Positions 16,858 to 25,692 are shown, counted from the stretch's first letter. The stretch: 36,791 bases of DNA from [Clostridium] symbiosum ATCC 14940 (GCF_000466485.1 NZ_KE992918.1:1-36791); one strand, 5' to 3'. Notes: a model not told the origin generated them from the letters alone. A program made the numbers and translations.

Positions 16858-17586
16858 TCAATTCATTAAACTCTTCAGATACTCCGCCTCTTCCTTGGAC
16901 AGCGCCGCATCCTCAAGAAGCTCCGGCCGGCGCTCCAGTGTCCGTTCGATGGACTTCCTACGCCGCCATGTTTCTATATTTTTGTGATGCCCCGACAGAA
17001 GCACCTCCGGAACCTTCTTTCCCATGAATTCTTCCGGTCTCGTATACTGGGGGTATTCCAGGAGGTTATCGTGGAAGGACTCAAATTCCGCCGATACGTC
17101 GTTATTCAGCACGCCCGGCACCAGCCTTGAGATACAGTCTATCATTACCATGGCCGGCAGTTCGCCTCCGGTGAGCACATAGTCGCCGATGGAGAGATAA
17201 TCCGTCACGACAAGTTCCAGTACACGTTCATCAATTCCCTCGTAATGGCCGCAGAGAAACACAAGCTCTTCCTCCGAAGCCAGTTCTTCTGCGATTTTCT
17301 GGTTAAAGACCCTGCCCTGAGGAGTCAGGTAGATGACTCTCGGCTTCTTTCCAATCTTTCGTTCAAGATCCTCGCAGGCCGCATAAACAGGCCCCGGCTG
17401 CATCACCATGCCGGCTCCGCCGCCGTAAGGATAATCGTCGACATGCCGGTGCTTGTCGGTGGAATAATCCCGGATATTGACGGCCTCCACCGATATCAGG
17501 CCCTTCTCCATGGCACGCCCGGTAATGCTTGTGTTCAGGCCGCCCGTTACCATCTCGGGAAATAAAGTAAGAATGTGAAAATTCAT
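16858..17586 (-). CDS. trmD: tRNA (guanine37-N1)-methyltransferase TrmD
   Basis: 242 aa. A SPOUT-class enzyme that methylates G37 next to the anticodon and prevents frameshifting. Knot motifs are VIYLTPQGRVFNQ, LCGHYEGIDERV and LSIGDYVLTGGELPAMVMIDCISRLVPGVL. The N-terminal MNFHILTLFPEM and the YGGGAGMVMQPGP block are diagnostic. The start at 17586 follows AGGAG; the open frame runs further upstream but that part overlaps rimM. It begins 14 bases after rimM ends. Confidence 0.97.
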   Translation of the reverse strand: MNFHILTLFPEMVTGGLNTSITGRAMEKGLISVEAVNIRDYSTDKHRHVDDYPYGGGAGMVMQPGPVYAACEDLERKIGKKPRVIYLTPQGRVFNQKIAEELASEEELVFLCGHYEGIDERVLELVVTDYLSIGDYVLTGGELPAMVMIDCISRLVPGVLNNDVSAEFESFHDNLLEYPQYTRPEEFMGKKVPEVLLSGHHKNIETWRRRKSIERTLERRPELLEDAALSKEEAEYLKSLMN

Positions 17587-17600
17587 AAATAATATACTCC

Positions 17601-18113
17601 TTACAGGTCCAGAAGGCCGTCCAGGATATGGACCGTAACCTTCCCCTCCTCCAGATTTACATCCAGAATGCACTCCTTAATTGATGGGAACAGATATTCC
17701 TTTCCATCGTTTCCGTCTATCACATAGACATCGTTCGCTCCGGTCTGGAGGATATCCTTTACCGTTCCAAAGTCTTTCCCCTCATCCGTCACCACCTTAA
17801 GGCCGATCAAATCTATGATGAAATTCTCATCCGGAGCGAGACTGACCGCATGCTCCCTTGAAATAAGAAGATCTTTTCCTTTATACATTTCAATATCATT
17901 AATATTATCATAGCCCTTAAATTTGACTATCACCATATTTTTGTGGAACTTAACCTGCTCAAGCTCCATCAGGATTCTTCCCTTTCCCGTATCGAGAAAG
18001 ACTTCCTTTAAATCCTTATATCGGTTCACATCATCTGTTGTGGGAAATACCTTGACTTCCCCCTTGATTCCATGGGTGGAGGAGATAACACCCACCCTGA
18101 GAAACTGTTCCAT
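17601..18113 (-). CDS. rimM: 16S rRNA processing protein RimM
   Basis: 170 aa. Assembly factor for the 30S head (binds S19). It begins [28 protein letters not shown], the RimM N-terminal beta-barrel, and ends with a PRC-barrel domain ([31 protein letters not shown]...[30 protein letters not shown]). The start at 18113 has AGGACAGGAAATAGG before it; 34 extra in-frame residues upstream are encoded largely by the R2 repeat and are not part of the protein. Confidence 0.96.
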   Translation of the reverse strand: MEQFLRVGVISSTHGIKGEVKVFPTTDDVNRYKDLKEVFLDTGKGRILMELEQVKFHKNMVIVKFKGYDNINDIEMYKGKDLLISREHAVSLAPDENFIIDLIGLKVVTDEGKDFGTVKDILQTGANDVYVIDGNDGKEYLFPSIKECILDVNLEEGKVTVHILDGLLDL

Positions 18114-18174
18114 CCTATTTCCTGTCCTTTCACTGCCTCTGGAAGCCGCTGCACGCGGCATCTTTTGCCGGCCG

Positions 18175-18254
18175 GCGATAACCTGGACGCTCCGCGCACC
18201 GGTCGCCGCCGTCAATTAAGAAAAGCCGTCTTCCCCTGCAGGCCGGCGGCTTTT
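18175..18254 (-). repeat. Repeat family R2 copy plus terminator-like hairpin between khpA and rimM
   Basis: Bases 18175-18217 match 31777-31819 (one of the other R2 copies) at most positions; the shared core is CGCTCCGCG flanked by CGATAACCTG and CCGCCNTCAAT. Directly next to it AAAAGCCG (18221-18228) and CGGCTTTT (18247-18254) form a stem that, on the minus strand, is followed by CTTAATT. It follows the khpA stop codon and would attenuate transcription into rimM-trmD. Confidence 0.75.
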
Positions 18255-18257
18255 ACG

Positions 18258-18485
18258 TTACTGAATCTCTACAATAACTTTTTTATCATCTTTGGAAGCT
18301 GCTGCTTTGACAACGGAACGGATTGCCTTAGCAATGCGTCCCTGCTTGCCGATTACCTTTCCCATGTCGGAAGCGGCAACCTTAAGCTCAACTACAATCT
18401 CGTCATCCTTTACCGATTCCGTAACTGCAACTTCGTCTGGGTTTTCAACCAGTGCTTTTGCGATAACTTCTACTAATTCTTTCAT
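18258..18485 (-). CDS. khpA: KH-domain RNA-binding protein KhpA
   Basis: 75 aa. A single KH domain: KELVEVIAKALVENPDEVAV, then the GxxG loop in MGKVIGKQGRIAKAIRSVVKAAA. KhpA partners with KhpB/Jag in Gram-positive bacteria and binds many transcripts, affecting cell division. Its place between rpsP and rimM is conserved. It starts 21 bases after rpsP ends. Confidence 0.95.
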   Translation of the reverse strand: MKELVEVIAKALVENPDEVAVTESVKDDEIVVELKVAASDMGKVIGKQGRIAKAIRSVVKAAASKDDKKVIVEIQ

Positions 18486-18506
18486 ACCAATTCACCTCAC
18501 AGGACA

Positions 18507-18746
18507 TTACTGGATTCCGGCGATTTTTAAAAGTTTACCAACAGTTTCGGTTGGCTGAGCACCTGTAGATAACCACTTCTTAGCTGCTTCCTCATCGATC
18601 TTGATTGTGCTTGGCTCTGTGTTAGGATCATAGTAACCAATTTCCTCGATGAATCTTCCATCTCTTGGAGATCTGGAATCTGCAACAACAATTCTATAGA
18701 AAGGAGCCTTCTTCTGACCCATTCTTTTCAGTCTCATCTTTACCAT
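18507..18746 (-). CDS. rpsP: 30S ribosomal protein S16
   Basis: 79 aa, standard length. [42 protein letters not shown] is the typical S16 start. A GGAGGTGAAAG sequence precedes the ATG. Belongs to the ylxM-ffh-rpsP-khpA cluster, 65 bp downstream of ffh. Confidence 0.98.
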   Translation of the reverse strand: MVKMRLKRMGQKKAPFYRIVVADSRSPRDGRFIEEIGYYDPNTEPSTIKIDEEAAKKWLSTGAQPTETVGKLLKIAGIQ

Positions 18747-18811
18747 TTTTCTTTCACCTCCTTAGGTTAATGCTGTATAGACAATGCGTTTCGCATCATA
18801 CTAACTCTTAA

Positions 18812-20176
18812 TCAGAACGGAAATTTCATCTTACCGAACATTCCGCCCAGGCCGCCTCCGCGGCGTTTGCCTCCCCCCATCATTCCGGGAAGCTGCTTCA
18901 TCATCTTCTTCATCTCACCAAACTGCTTTACCATCCGGTTTACCTCGGCAATGTCAACGCCTGCGCCGTTCGCAATCCGTTTTTTTCTGGAAGGATTGAT
19001 GAGATCCGGGTTCCTTCTCTCCTCATCCGTCATGGAGAGGATAATCGCCTCGACTCTGTCCATCGCCTTCTCATTGCCGTCCAGATCCACGCCCTTAAGC
19101 TGGTTCATGCCAGGCATCATCGTCAGAATGCTGGACATGCCGCCCATCTGCTTAATCTGGCGCATCTGATCCAGAAAATCATTATAGTCAAACTCGGCCT
19201 TTTTAATCTTTTTGCTGAGTTCTTTTGCTTTTTCTTCATCCATCACGGCTGCGGCCTTATCAATAATTGATAATACATCGCCCATACCGAGAATCCTGGA
19301 TGCCATCCTGTCAGGATAGAACTGCTCTAAATCGGAAAGCTTCTCTCCCATACCGACGTAGATAATCGGCTTGCCTGTCACTGCTTTAATGGAAAGCGCC
19401 GCACCGCCTCTCGTATCTCCGTCCATCTTGGTCAGAATCACGCCGTCAATGCCAATCTTGTCGTTAAACATTCCGGCTACATTGACCGCATCCTGGCCGG
19501 TCATGGCGTCCACTACGAGAAGTGTCTGGTATACGTCCACGTTCTCCTTAATCTCAACCAGCTCGTTCATCATATCCTCGTCGATATGAAGACGTCCTGC
19601 GGTATCGATAATCACCACATTGTGGCCATTCTTTGAAGCATGCTCTATGGCTGCCTTCGCAATATTGACCGGTTTATGGCCCGTACCCATGGAAAAAACC
19701 GGGACTCCCTGCTTCTCTCCATTCTTCTGCAGCTGTTCAACCGCCGCAGGACGGTACACGTCACAGGCCGCCAAAAGAGGATTTCTGCCCTTTGCCTTCA
19801 GCTTGCCCGCTATCTTGGCCGTGGTCGTCGTCTTACCGGCGCCCTGTAGGCCGGCCATCATGATAACCGTGATCTCATTGCTGGGTTTTAAAGCAATCTC
19901 CGTCATCTCGGAACCCATCAGTTTCACGAGTTCGTCATTGACAATCTTTATTACCATCTGTCCCGGATGCAGGCCGTTCAGCACATCGGTTCCGACCGCC
20001 TGTTCCTGTACAGAATTGATAAACTGTTTTACTACTTTAAAGCTGACATCCGCTTCGAGGAGAGCCATCTTCACTTCCTTAAGTCCCGCCTTGACGTCTG
20101 CTTCCGATAAGCGTCCTTTTCCCGTCAGGTTTTTAAATACATTCTGCAGTTTGTCTGCCAAGCTCTCAAAAGCCAT
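18812..20176 (-). CDS. ffh: Signal recognition particle protein Ffh
   Basis: 454 aa. The SRP54 GTPase that binds signal peptides and 4.5S/scRNA and brings ribosomes to FtsY and SecYEG. N domain to about residue 85; G domain with Walker A MMAGLQGAGKTTTTAKIAGKL (about 104-124), DVYRPAAVEQL, DTAGR (about 190) and TKMDGDTRGGAALS. The M domain follows, rich in Met (MRQIKQMGGMSSILTMMPGMNQL) with the RNA-binding RKKRIANGAG motif, and a C-terminal Gly/Met-rich tail. It begins 23 bases after ylxM ends. Confidence 0.98.
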   Translation of the reverse strand: MAFESLADKLQNVFKNLTGKGRLSEADVKAGLKEVKMALLEADVSFKVVKQFINSVQEQAVGTDVLNGLHPGQMVIKIVNDELVKLMGSEMTEIALKPSNEITVIMMAGLQGAGKTTTTAKIAGKLKAKGRNPLLAACDVYRPAAVEQLQKNGEKQGVPVFSMGTGHKPVNIAKAAIEHASKNGHNVVIIDTAGRLHIDEDMMNELVEIKENVDVYQTLLVVDAMTGQDAVNVAGMFNDKIGIDGVILTKMDGDTRGGAALSIKAVTGKPIIYVGMGEKLSDLEQFYPDRMASRILGMGDVLSIIDKAAAVMDEEKAKELSKKIKKAEFDYNDFLDQMRQIKQMGGMSSILTMMPGMNQLKGVDLDGNEKAMDRVEAIILSMTDEERRNPDLINPSRKKRIANGAGVDIAEVNRMVKQFGEMKKMMKQLPGMMGGGKRRGGGLGGMFGKMKFPF

Positions 20177-20199
20177 TTAAACCCTCCGTTAAAGTAGAT

Positions 20200-20544
20200 T
20201 TACACCAGTTTCAGAATATCGTTGGAGATACGTCCAATCTGCTCAATAACCGCCTTGTCCTCCGTCTCAAGGAATTCACAGGTGAGGGTGTTAATCTCCT
20301 CCACCAGTTCCCTGGTCTTAAGGAACTTCCCGACGAGTCCCAGCTTCTCTTCGTATCCGTTCAGTATCCTGTCGCACCTTTTAATCATATCATGGACACC
20401 CTGCCTGCTGATGCCTTTTTCTTTCGCAATCTCGCTCAGGGACAAATCGTTGAACACGACATCTTCATAAATTGCCTTCTGGTGCTCTGTCAGCAATTCA
20501 CCGTAAAAATCATATAAAAGACCCTGCTCTACAATTTTTTCCAT
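20200..20544 (-). CDS. ylxM: YlxM/p13-like helix-turn-helix protein, putative SRP-associated regulator
   Basis: 114 aa. Sigma-70 region 4-like HTH: LTEHQKAIYEDVVFNDLSLSEIAKEKGISRQGVHDMIKRCDRIL. YlxM is encoded just ahead of ffh in Bacillota; in Streptococcus it modulates SRP GTPase activity. The start at 20544 (MEKIVEQGLLYDFYGEL) follows AGGTGA; upstream in-frame codons come from the promoter region. First gene of the ribosome/SRP operon. Confidence 0.94.
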   Translation of the reverse strand: MEKIVEQGLLYDFYGELLTEHQKAIYEDVVFNDLSLSEIAKEKGISRQGVHDMIKRCDRILNGYEEKLGLVGKFLKTRELVEEINTLTCEFLETEDKAVIEQIGRISNDILKLV

Positions 20545-20560
20545 TTCAATCACCTGACTT

Positions 20561-20589
20561 ATCATACAACAGGTTTTATAGGGTGTCAA
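20561..20589 (-). promoter_or_regulatory. Sigma-A promoter of the ylxM-ffh operon
   Basis: Minus strand -35 TTGACA (20584-20589, perfect), 17-base spacer, -10 TATGAT (20561-20566). The transcript would begin about ten bases upstream of the ylxM ATG. Confidence 0.9.
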
Positions 20590-20612
20590 GTGTTTTTTCT
20601 TTACACCCTATA
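20577..20612. promoter_or_regulatory. 10-bp inverted repeat overlapping the ylxM -35 region
   Basis: TATAGGGTGT (20577-20586) and ACACCCTATA (20603-20612) are perfect reverse complements separated by 16 bases. One arm covers part of the -35 box. It could be an operator or a hairpin at the end of the upstream GGDEF gene; it has no U-tract. Confidence 0.5.
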
Positions 20613-20639
20613 TTTAAAATGATATATTTTCCTTTTCAG

Positions 20640-22475
20640 CTAAATCTCATCCTCAACTGCTCTTTTCGTACAGATAAAACGGTTCTTTCCCTCTCTCTTT
20701 GCCAGATACATCGCATGATCGGCGTTTCGGTAAAGCTCCTGGTAACTCTGCCCGTCGTCCGGGCAGGCAGCAATACCGATGCTGACGGACATCTCCATCT
20801 CACCCTCACCCTGTGAGTGCTTCAGTTTGGACAGGATCAGCTCCGCCTTTTTTTGGGCATTTTCAATATCGGAGGTGTCCGACATGAAAGCGGCAAATTC
20901 ATCTCCTCCGATTCTGGCCACCGGATCATAATCACGGAAGGACTGGCGAAGCAGCTCCCCGATTCTGGTCAGACAGCCGTCCCCCGCCTCATGGCCCTTC
21001 GTATCATTGACCATCTTGAAGTTATCTACGTCGATCATGAAAAAGAATCCTTTATTTTTTTCTTCAATCAAAGTATCAACTCTTCCAACGAACGCCTCCC
21101 GGTTCATAAGGCCCGTTAATGCGTCGGTGCAGCTAAGGGAAAGAAGATTCATCTCCTTTGCCTTACGCCCTGAGATGTCGATAACCTTGCCGATTACAAT
21201 ATCCTTATTGCCGTTAATTGGCTGCATCTTGCATTCGCACCAGATCCATCCTCCGTCCCGCCCCAAAAGCCGCATCTCTACGACATTGCGCCTGCAGTCC
21301 CTGCGGACCGCAGCAATGGCCTCCAAAGCGTCCCCCGCATCATCCGGATGTATCAGCCCGCCGCTGAAGTTACGGAAATTTCCGATACTGGATCTCGCAA
21401 TGCCCAGTAAATTCGTTGCATTCTGAGTCAGCTGCAGTACATCGGTTTTATAATTATACTCGAAAAGAATCGTATCGGAAAAATTTGACAGAGCCGCATA
21501 CCGCTCCTGCTCCAGCTTAATCCGGCGCCCGCTTTCCAATATGAGGATATATACAAACAACCCGGCCAGAAATGTAAGTCCCACCAAAGACATTCCCATT
21601 ATTATCGTATCATCCAGAAGCTCGGCAGACACATTTTTCATCATATTACCATTTGAAAAGCTCATCAGGTTCCATCCCTTTAGCCCCATAGGAATATTTG
21701 TCAGAAAAGCGCTGTCCGGCCTGACTTCGACCGTCAGTGTTATGCTCGTATTGTTTTTCACAGCCTCGATAAAGCTTTCTATCCCGTCCGTATTTTCCTG
21801 TGCATTACTTAAAATGTCACATATATTCCGTCCTATCCACTGATCCTCATCGGTGCAATAGAGAATCTTCCCTTTTGCATCAGCGATACAGCTGACCATA
21901 TCCCCCCTCATGGCCGAATATCGTTCCAGCTGCTTCATCAGCTTTTCCGCTTTGACGGCACATCGGATCACGCCAATCGTCTCACCTTGTCTCACCACAG
22001 GTTCTCCGAGATAAAAATAGTATCCGCCTCTGACCTCGGAATAAACAAGCTCCGATACGGCGGAATTCCCCGCCAGAAGCTGCTCGCAGAACTCACGTTC
22101 CTCCGGCTTTAATTCGGCTTCCTCTGCTCTTTTCTCCCACTTCCATGCCGGAATATAACTGACCGGAAAATCATTGTCCCCATTTACCGTGGACAGATAC
22201 TGATTAAACTCCTCACTCTCCGGGTCAAACTCCGATGCCGCGGCAAACTTGGCAACCGATTTTATGCGCCAGGTCATATCTGCTAGATCTTCGCTGATTT
22301 TTATACTCTGCGCTTCCCCATACTCATTCAGTGTTTCTTTCTCTATCTGTATAAAGCGCTCATTGATTTTCGCACCGTAATTAATAAAAATAGAATAAAT
22401 CAGGACGCAAAAAGCGGTGACGGCAAACATATAAAACGCAGTTTTATATCTGCCGTATTTCACTTTCTCCTCCAT
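20640..22475 (-). CDS. Membrane diguanylate cyclase: sensor-PAS-GGDEF
   Basis: 611 aa. Makes c-di-GMP from two GTP. Order: TM1 about 12-33; an extracytoplasmic region of about 260 aa, likely a dCache sensor; TM2 about 295-317; a PAS domain of the PAS_3 type (about 325-440, with GGWIWCECKMQPI); GGDEF domain from about 455. The active site is intact (ARIGGDEFAAF) and preceded at the usual five-residue distance by the RxxD inhibitory site (RDYD). SCTDALTGLMNREAF and DVDNFKMVNDTKGHEAGD are canonical. The start at 22475 has AGGAGGAG upstream and overlaps the EAL gene by 32 bp. No terminator was recognised after it. Confidence 0.92.
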   Translation of the reverse strand: MEEKVKYGRYKTAFYMFAVTAFCVLIYSIFINYGAKINERFIQIEKETLNEYGEAQSIKISEDLADMTWRIKSVAKFAAASEFDPESEEFNQYLSTVNGDNDFPVSYIPAWKWEKRAEEAELKPEEREFCEQLLAGNSAVSELVYSEVRGGYYFYLGEPVVRQGETIGVIRCAVKAEKLMKQLERYSAMRGDMVSCIADAKGKILYCTDEDQWIGRNICDILSNAQENTDGIESFIEAVKNNTSITLTVEVRPDSAFLTNIPMGLKGWNLMSFSNGNMMKNVSAELLDDTIIMGMSLVGLTFLAGLFVYILILESGRRIKLEQERYAALSNFSDTILFEYNYKTDVLQLTQNATNLLGIARSSIGNFRNFSGGLIHPDDAGDALEAIAAVRRDCRRNVVEMRLLGRDGGWIWCECKMQPINGNKDIVIGKVIDISGRKAKEMNLLSLSCTDALTGLMNREAFVGRVDTLIEEKNKGFFFMIDVDNFKMVNDTKGHEAGDGCLTRIGELLRQSFRDYDPVARIGGDEFAAFMSDTSDIENAQKKAELILSKLKHSQGEGEMEMSVSIGIAACPDDGQSYQELYRNADHAMYLAKREGKNRFICTKRAVEDEI

Positions 22476-24639
22476 GAAACTCCTCCTCCTTTACAAAACT
22501 TCTGTACTCGTCTTCTGATAAAGGCGGGGACACTAAAAAACCCTGCAGATAATCGCAGCCGACTTTCTGCAGTAAATGCAGCTGTTCCTCATTTTCAACT
22601 CCCTCCACGATTGTCAGCATATCCAACTGCTTCGCCATCTGCAGAACGCTTTTGACAACAATCTGCCTGCGTCTGTCTTCCCCTTCGCAGGCAAGAAATC
22701 CTTTGTCCAGCTTTAAGATATCAAGCGGCAGTATCTGAAGCACGTTCAGGGACGAATACCCCGTTCCGAAATCATCCATCGCACAGATAAACCCGGCTTT
22801 TTTCAGCTGCTTCAGAACCTTCTGCATCAGTTCCAGCTCTTCTACTGCGATACTCTCCGTAAATTCCAGCTCCAGTTCGTCGTCCTCTATCCGGTACCTC
22901 TTCTTAATTTCCAGATACGTCTCCACAAAATCCGGCTGCATCATTGTGTGCCTCGACACATTTACCGCAATACATACGGATGTGAGCCCGCATGCTTTAA
23001 ACCGGTTAATCAAAATGCATATTCTTTCATAAATATAAAGATCCAGCTCTGCAATCATGCCGTTTTTTTCAAACAGGCCGATAAAATCATCCGGCATGGC
23101 ATAGATTCTTCCGTTCCTCATCCATCTGACCAGGGCTTCCGCTCGATGCGCCTTCTGACCGCTCACATCCGTGAGCTTTATCTGCGGCTGAAAATAAAGG
23201 ACAAATTCCTCCTTATCAAGAGCGGACCTCATCTCAGCCTCCATCTCTATCCCGGCCAGCGCTTTTTTCCTGAGTTCTTCCGTAAAAAACAAAATCCTGC
23301 TGCCTCGCGGACTGACGATGGATTTCCGCGCCATATTGGCCCGGTTCAGCATCTCATCTATATCCATACCGCAGGGGTTTTCAGGAATGTAGACATCGCT
23401 TATCAGCTCCACCTGATAATTTTTTTCTTCGAATGGACCGAACGAAGCCAGTCTGTCCGCAAGTCCGTTAAAACGTTCCCTGAGTCTGTCCTGTTCATCG
23501 AGCCTCCACAAAAATGCAAAATTATCGTCACTGATTCGGCAGAATGCCTCGTCCTCCCTGCAGCTGTCCTTCAGGCAGGACGCCCAGTATTTTAATATCA
23601 GGTTTCCTGTATGGAACCCGAATAAATCGTTTATGTATTTAAAATTTTTAATATCACAGTACCATAGTGAGTATTCCTGTGGCGCCGACTCGGAAAAAAG
23701 CCTGCCGCTCTCTCTCCTGAAACCCTCCAGATTCAGACTGCCCGTAAGCGCATCGTAATATTGCAGGCGCATCTTTTTGCGGTAAAGCTCCTCTCTCTGC
23801 ATCAGGGAGGAGAGATAGAAGGCCAGGGTAAAGAGCAGCGTGATATTTGCCTGGTTCTTGCTGAAATTTCCAAGCGTAATCATTCCCGCCAGTTCACTGC
23901 CCGTAAATACCGGTGTGCTGCAAAGAGATGTGACTCCTTCCTGCTTTAGAAATTCATAGTTTTCAGGATCGGAATCCTTCATTGCTTCCGTATCTGTAAT
24001 CAGAATCTGCGTATAACTGTTGAAAAGCTCCCCGTATTCCCTGACAAAAGCCGACGGAATCCTGCCGGGCCTCCATTTACCGGATTCCCGCCTCCCCCAT
24101 TGTGTCAATATCTGATGTTCCCCAAACCTCTGAACCGTTCCCCACTCAGCGCCAAAAAAAGGACAGATATTATCAAGGATCCGTCTCTGTGTTACATACA
24201 AGTCTGTTTCATGAAGCATCGGCTGAATACAATTCATCAGCATGTTTTGTCCTTCAAGACTCTCCGAAAGAGCTTTAAGCACCGCCTCATGGCTTTTTAG
24301 GGCAGTTGCTATCTCCATCCGGACAATATGGCCGTCAAAATCCACCAGCTTATCTTTTAATATGTAATCCGTATTTAAATGAGAATTATGGTATGTCCAG
24401 ATATAATAATGCTCCCTGGAAAGAAGATGATTGGTGCAGAACGGGCAGGGTTCCAAACGCCCCTGAAGGATTTCATAGCACTTCTCCCCCCGGTACTGCT
24501 CTCTTCTCAGTTCTTCAGAAATAAACGTTTCATCACTGATATACAAAATCTCATACGTTTCCGGATCACTGAAATATACAAATGATTCCGGCTTCTCCAT
24601 CATCAGGATTTCATTAATAGTCCGCTGATACCGTTTCAT
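22444..24639 (-). CDS. PAS-GAF-degenerate GGDEF-EAL c-di-GMP phosphodiesterase
   Basis: 731 aa, no membrane segment. An N-terminal PAS-like domain (FVYFSDPETYEILYIS) contains a CPFC pair near residue 78. A GAF-like domain follows at about 130-305 (GAEWGTVQRF...LCSTPVFTGSELAGMITLGNF). The GGDEF domain is degenerate: the signature reads SDDNF. The EAL domain starts near residue 480 and keeps the key residues: AEALVRW, NVSRHT, EFTES, MDDFGTGYSS, KLDKGF, EGVENEEQ and YLQGFLVSPP. It is therefore expected to hydrolyse c-di-GMP, with the GGDEF remnant perhaps binding GTP. The start at 24639 has GAGGG nine bases upstream; a GTG at 24684 is an alternative. Confidence 0.92.
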   Translation of the reverse strand: MKRYQRTINEILMMEKPESFVYFSDPETYEILYISDETFISEELRREQYRGEKCYEILQGRLEPCPFCTNHLLSREHYYIWTYHNSHLNTDYILKDKLVDFDGHIVRMEIATALKSHEAVLKALSESLEGQNMLMNCIQPMLHETDLYVTQRRILDNICPFFGAEWGTVQRFGEHQILTQWGRRESGKWRPGRIPSAFVREYGELFNSYTQILITDTEAMKDSDPENYEFLKQEGVTSLCSTPVFTGSELAGMITLGNFSKNQANITLLFTLAFYLSSLMQREELYRKKMRLQYYDALTGSLNLEGFRRESGRLFSESAPQEYSLWYCDIKNFKYINDLFGFHTGNLILKYWASCLKDSCREDEAFCRISDDNFAFLWRLDEQDRLRERFNGLADRLASFGPFEEKNYQVELISDVYIPENPCGMDIDEMLNRANMARKSIVSPRGSRILFFTEELRKKALAGIEMEAEMRSALDKEEFVLYFQPQIKLTDVSGQKAHRAEALVRWMRNGRIYAMPDDFIGLFEKNGMIAELDLYIYERICILINRFKACGLTSVCIAVNVSRHTMMQPDFVETYLEIKKRYRIEDDELELEFTESIAVEELELMQKVLKQLKKAGFICAMDDFGTGYSSLNVLQILPLDILKLDKGFLACEGEDRRRQIVVKSVLQMAKQLDMLTIVEGVENEEQLHLLQKVGCDYLQGFLVSPPLSEDEYRSFVKEEEFHGGESEIRQI

Positions 24640-24718
24640 GATATCAAACCCTCTTTTCAGTCTATATCCAGATTGCTCTCTCACAGTCTTCCTTCCTTCT
24701 CTTGCGTACGTTTAGATA

Positions 24719-24762
24719 ATCTTAGCATCAAACGATTTTATTGTCTACCGTTCCGACAATAA
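24719..24762 (-). promoter_or_regulatory. Promoter of the EAL-GGDEF pair with overlapping inverted repeat
   Basis: Minus strand -35 TAGACA (24742-24747), 17-base spacer, -10 TAAGAT (24719-24724). The -35 is embedded in a perfect 8-bp inverted repeat, TTATTGTC (24738-24745) with GACAATAA (24755-24762), a possible operator. The 24685-25089 gap otherwise holds the promoter of the divergent DUF2975 gene and a 9-base tandem repeat TTGTATAAT near 24787. Confidence 0.6.
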
Positions 24763-24942
24763 TAGAAGAGCCTCCTTCCGATTTTTGTATAATTTGTATA
24801 ATTCGACACGGAAGGCAGTTTTTTATGCATTTCCGGTCATCTTTTGTCCCCGGCCAAGGGAAGTCAGGGCTGCCTTATAAAAGAAAAAGCGAAACAGCCG
24901 TAGCCGAACGAACCGAATGTTTTTATGAATATCGTACTATTT

Positions 24943-24995
24943 TTAATGTTAATCATTAATTTTTTATTGACTTTCATATCACGTACTGCTAAACT
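24943..24995 (+). promoter_or_regulatory. Promoter of the DUF2975/YozG pair with upstream palindrome
   Basis: -35 TTGACT (24967-24972), 17-base spacer, -10 TAAACT (24990-24995). Just upstream, TTAATG (24943-24948) and CATTAA (24954-24959) form an AT-rich dyad that could bind the small HTH protein encoded downstream. Confidence 0.65.
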
Positions 24996-25089
24996 GTAGT
25001 TATAGAAAACGAAGCACAAAACGGTTCGGCAAAAGCGCAGCCCATGCCGGCTGCCTAAAACGGATATTACAAAAAAGGAGGACTCAATC

Positions 25090-25680
25090 ATGTCAAAAAA
25101 CGGCTTCATGAAAGAAAGAACCTTAGATAAGCTGCGCGAAGAAAGCAGTACTATCTATCAGGGGACCCGGCTCATTGTATTTTTGAATGCCTTATTCGCC
25201 ATAACGTGTATCATTATGCTGGTTCTCAGTTTTGTTTTCAGCAGTACCGTAACGGAGATGCGCAGTGATACGGCACATAGGGGCTTTCCATTTATCGTCC
25301 ACACATTTGCCTATCTCGTAACCTCGGGCGATGTGTACACCGAAACAGGTGCTTTTAATTACGGCTATTATATTTTGTCCATGGCCGCCCAGCTTTTCTC
25401 CACCGGCATCATTGCGTATATTTTCCACACTATTTCCAGAGTGTTTAAATCTATTCTGGACGGCGGAACACCGTTTGTAGATACATGCATAACGGAGTGG
25501 AAGCGGTGTTACCGTTTTTTCTCCCTCCTTACCATGATCTACTTTCTTGCATCTTTTATTTTAAGCCCCCTTATCCTGGCAATGATATCGCCGCTGCTGG
25601 CCGCCTGTTTTTTCTATTCTCTGAGCCTGATCTTTGAGTACGGCGCCCAACTTCAGCAGGAATCAGACGAAACTCTATAA
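25090..25680 (+). CDS. DUF2975 family membrane protein
   Basis: 196 aa with four predicted membrane segments (about 23-47, 70-115 covering the FNYGYYILSMAAQLFSTGIIAYIFHTI helix, 146-165 and 170-187). The IFHTISRVFKSILDGGTPFVDTCITEWKR segment with its GGTPF motif is characteristic of DUF2975, a family almost always paired with a YozG-type regulator, as here. GGAGG lies eight bases before the ATG. Biochemical role unknown. Confidence 0.88.
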   Translation: MSKNGFMKERTLDKLREESSTIYQGTRLIVFLNALFAITCIIMLVLSFVFSSTVTEMRSDTAHRGFPFIVHTFAYLVTSGDVYTETGAFNYGYYILSMAAQLFSTGIIAYIFHTISRVFKSILDGGTPFVDTCITEWKRCYRFFSLLTMIYFLASFILSPLILAMISPLLAACFFYSLSLIFEYGAQLQQESDETL

Positions 25681-25692
25681 GGAGGGGATTTT

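Noticed and set aside
17587-17673. N-terminal extension of TrmD in the open frame
   Set aside because: The 29 extra residues overlap rimM; the canonical start MNFHILTLFPEM at 17586 has a good AGGAG.
18114-18215. N-terminal extension of RimM
   Set aside because: It is encoded by the R2 repeat and gap; the canonical MEQFLRVG start at 18113 is supported.
24741-24959. Small plus-strand frame in the EAL/DUF2975 gap
   Set aside because: TTG start with no RBS and no domain; it overlaps promoter elements.
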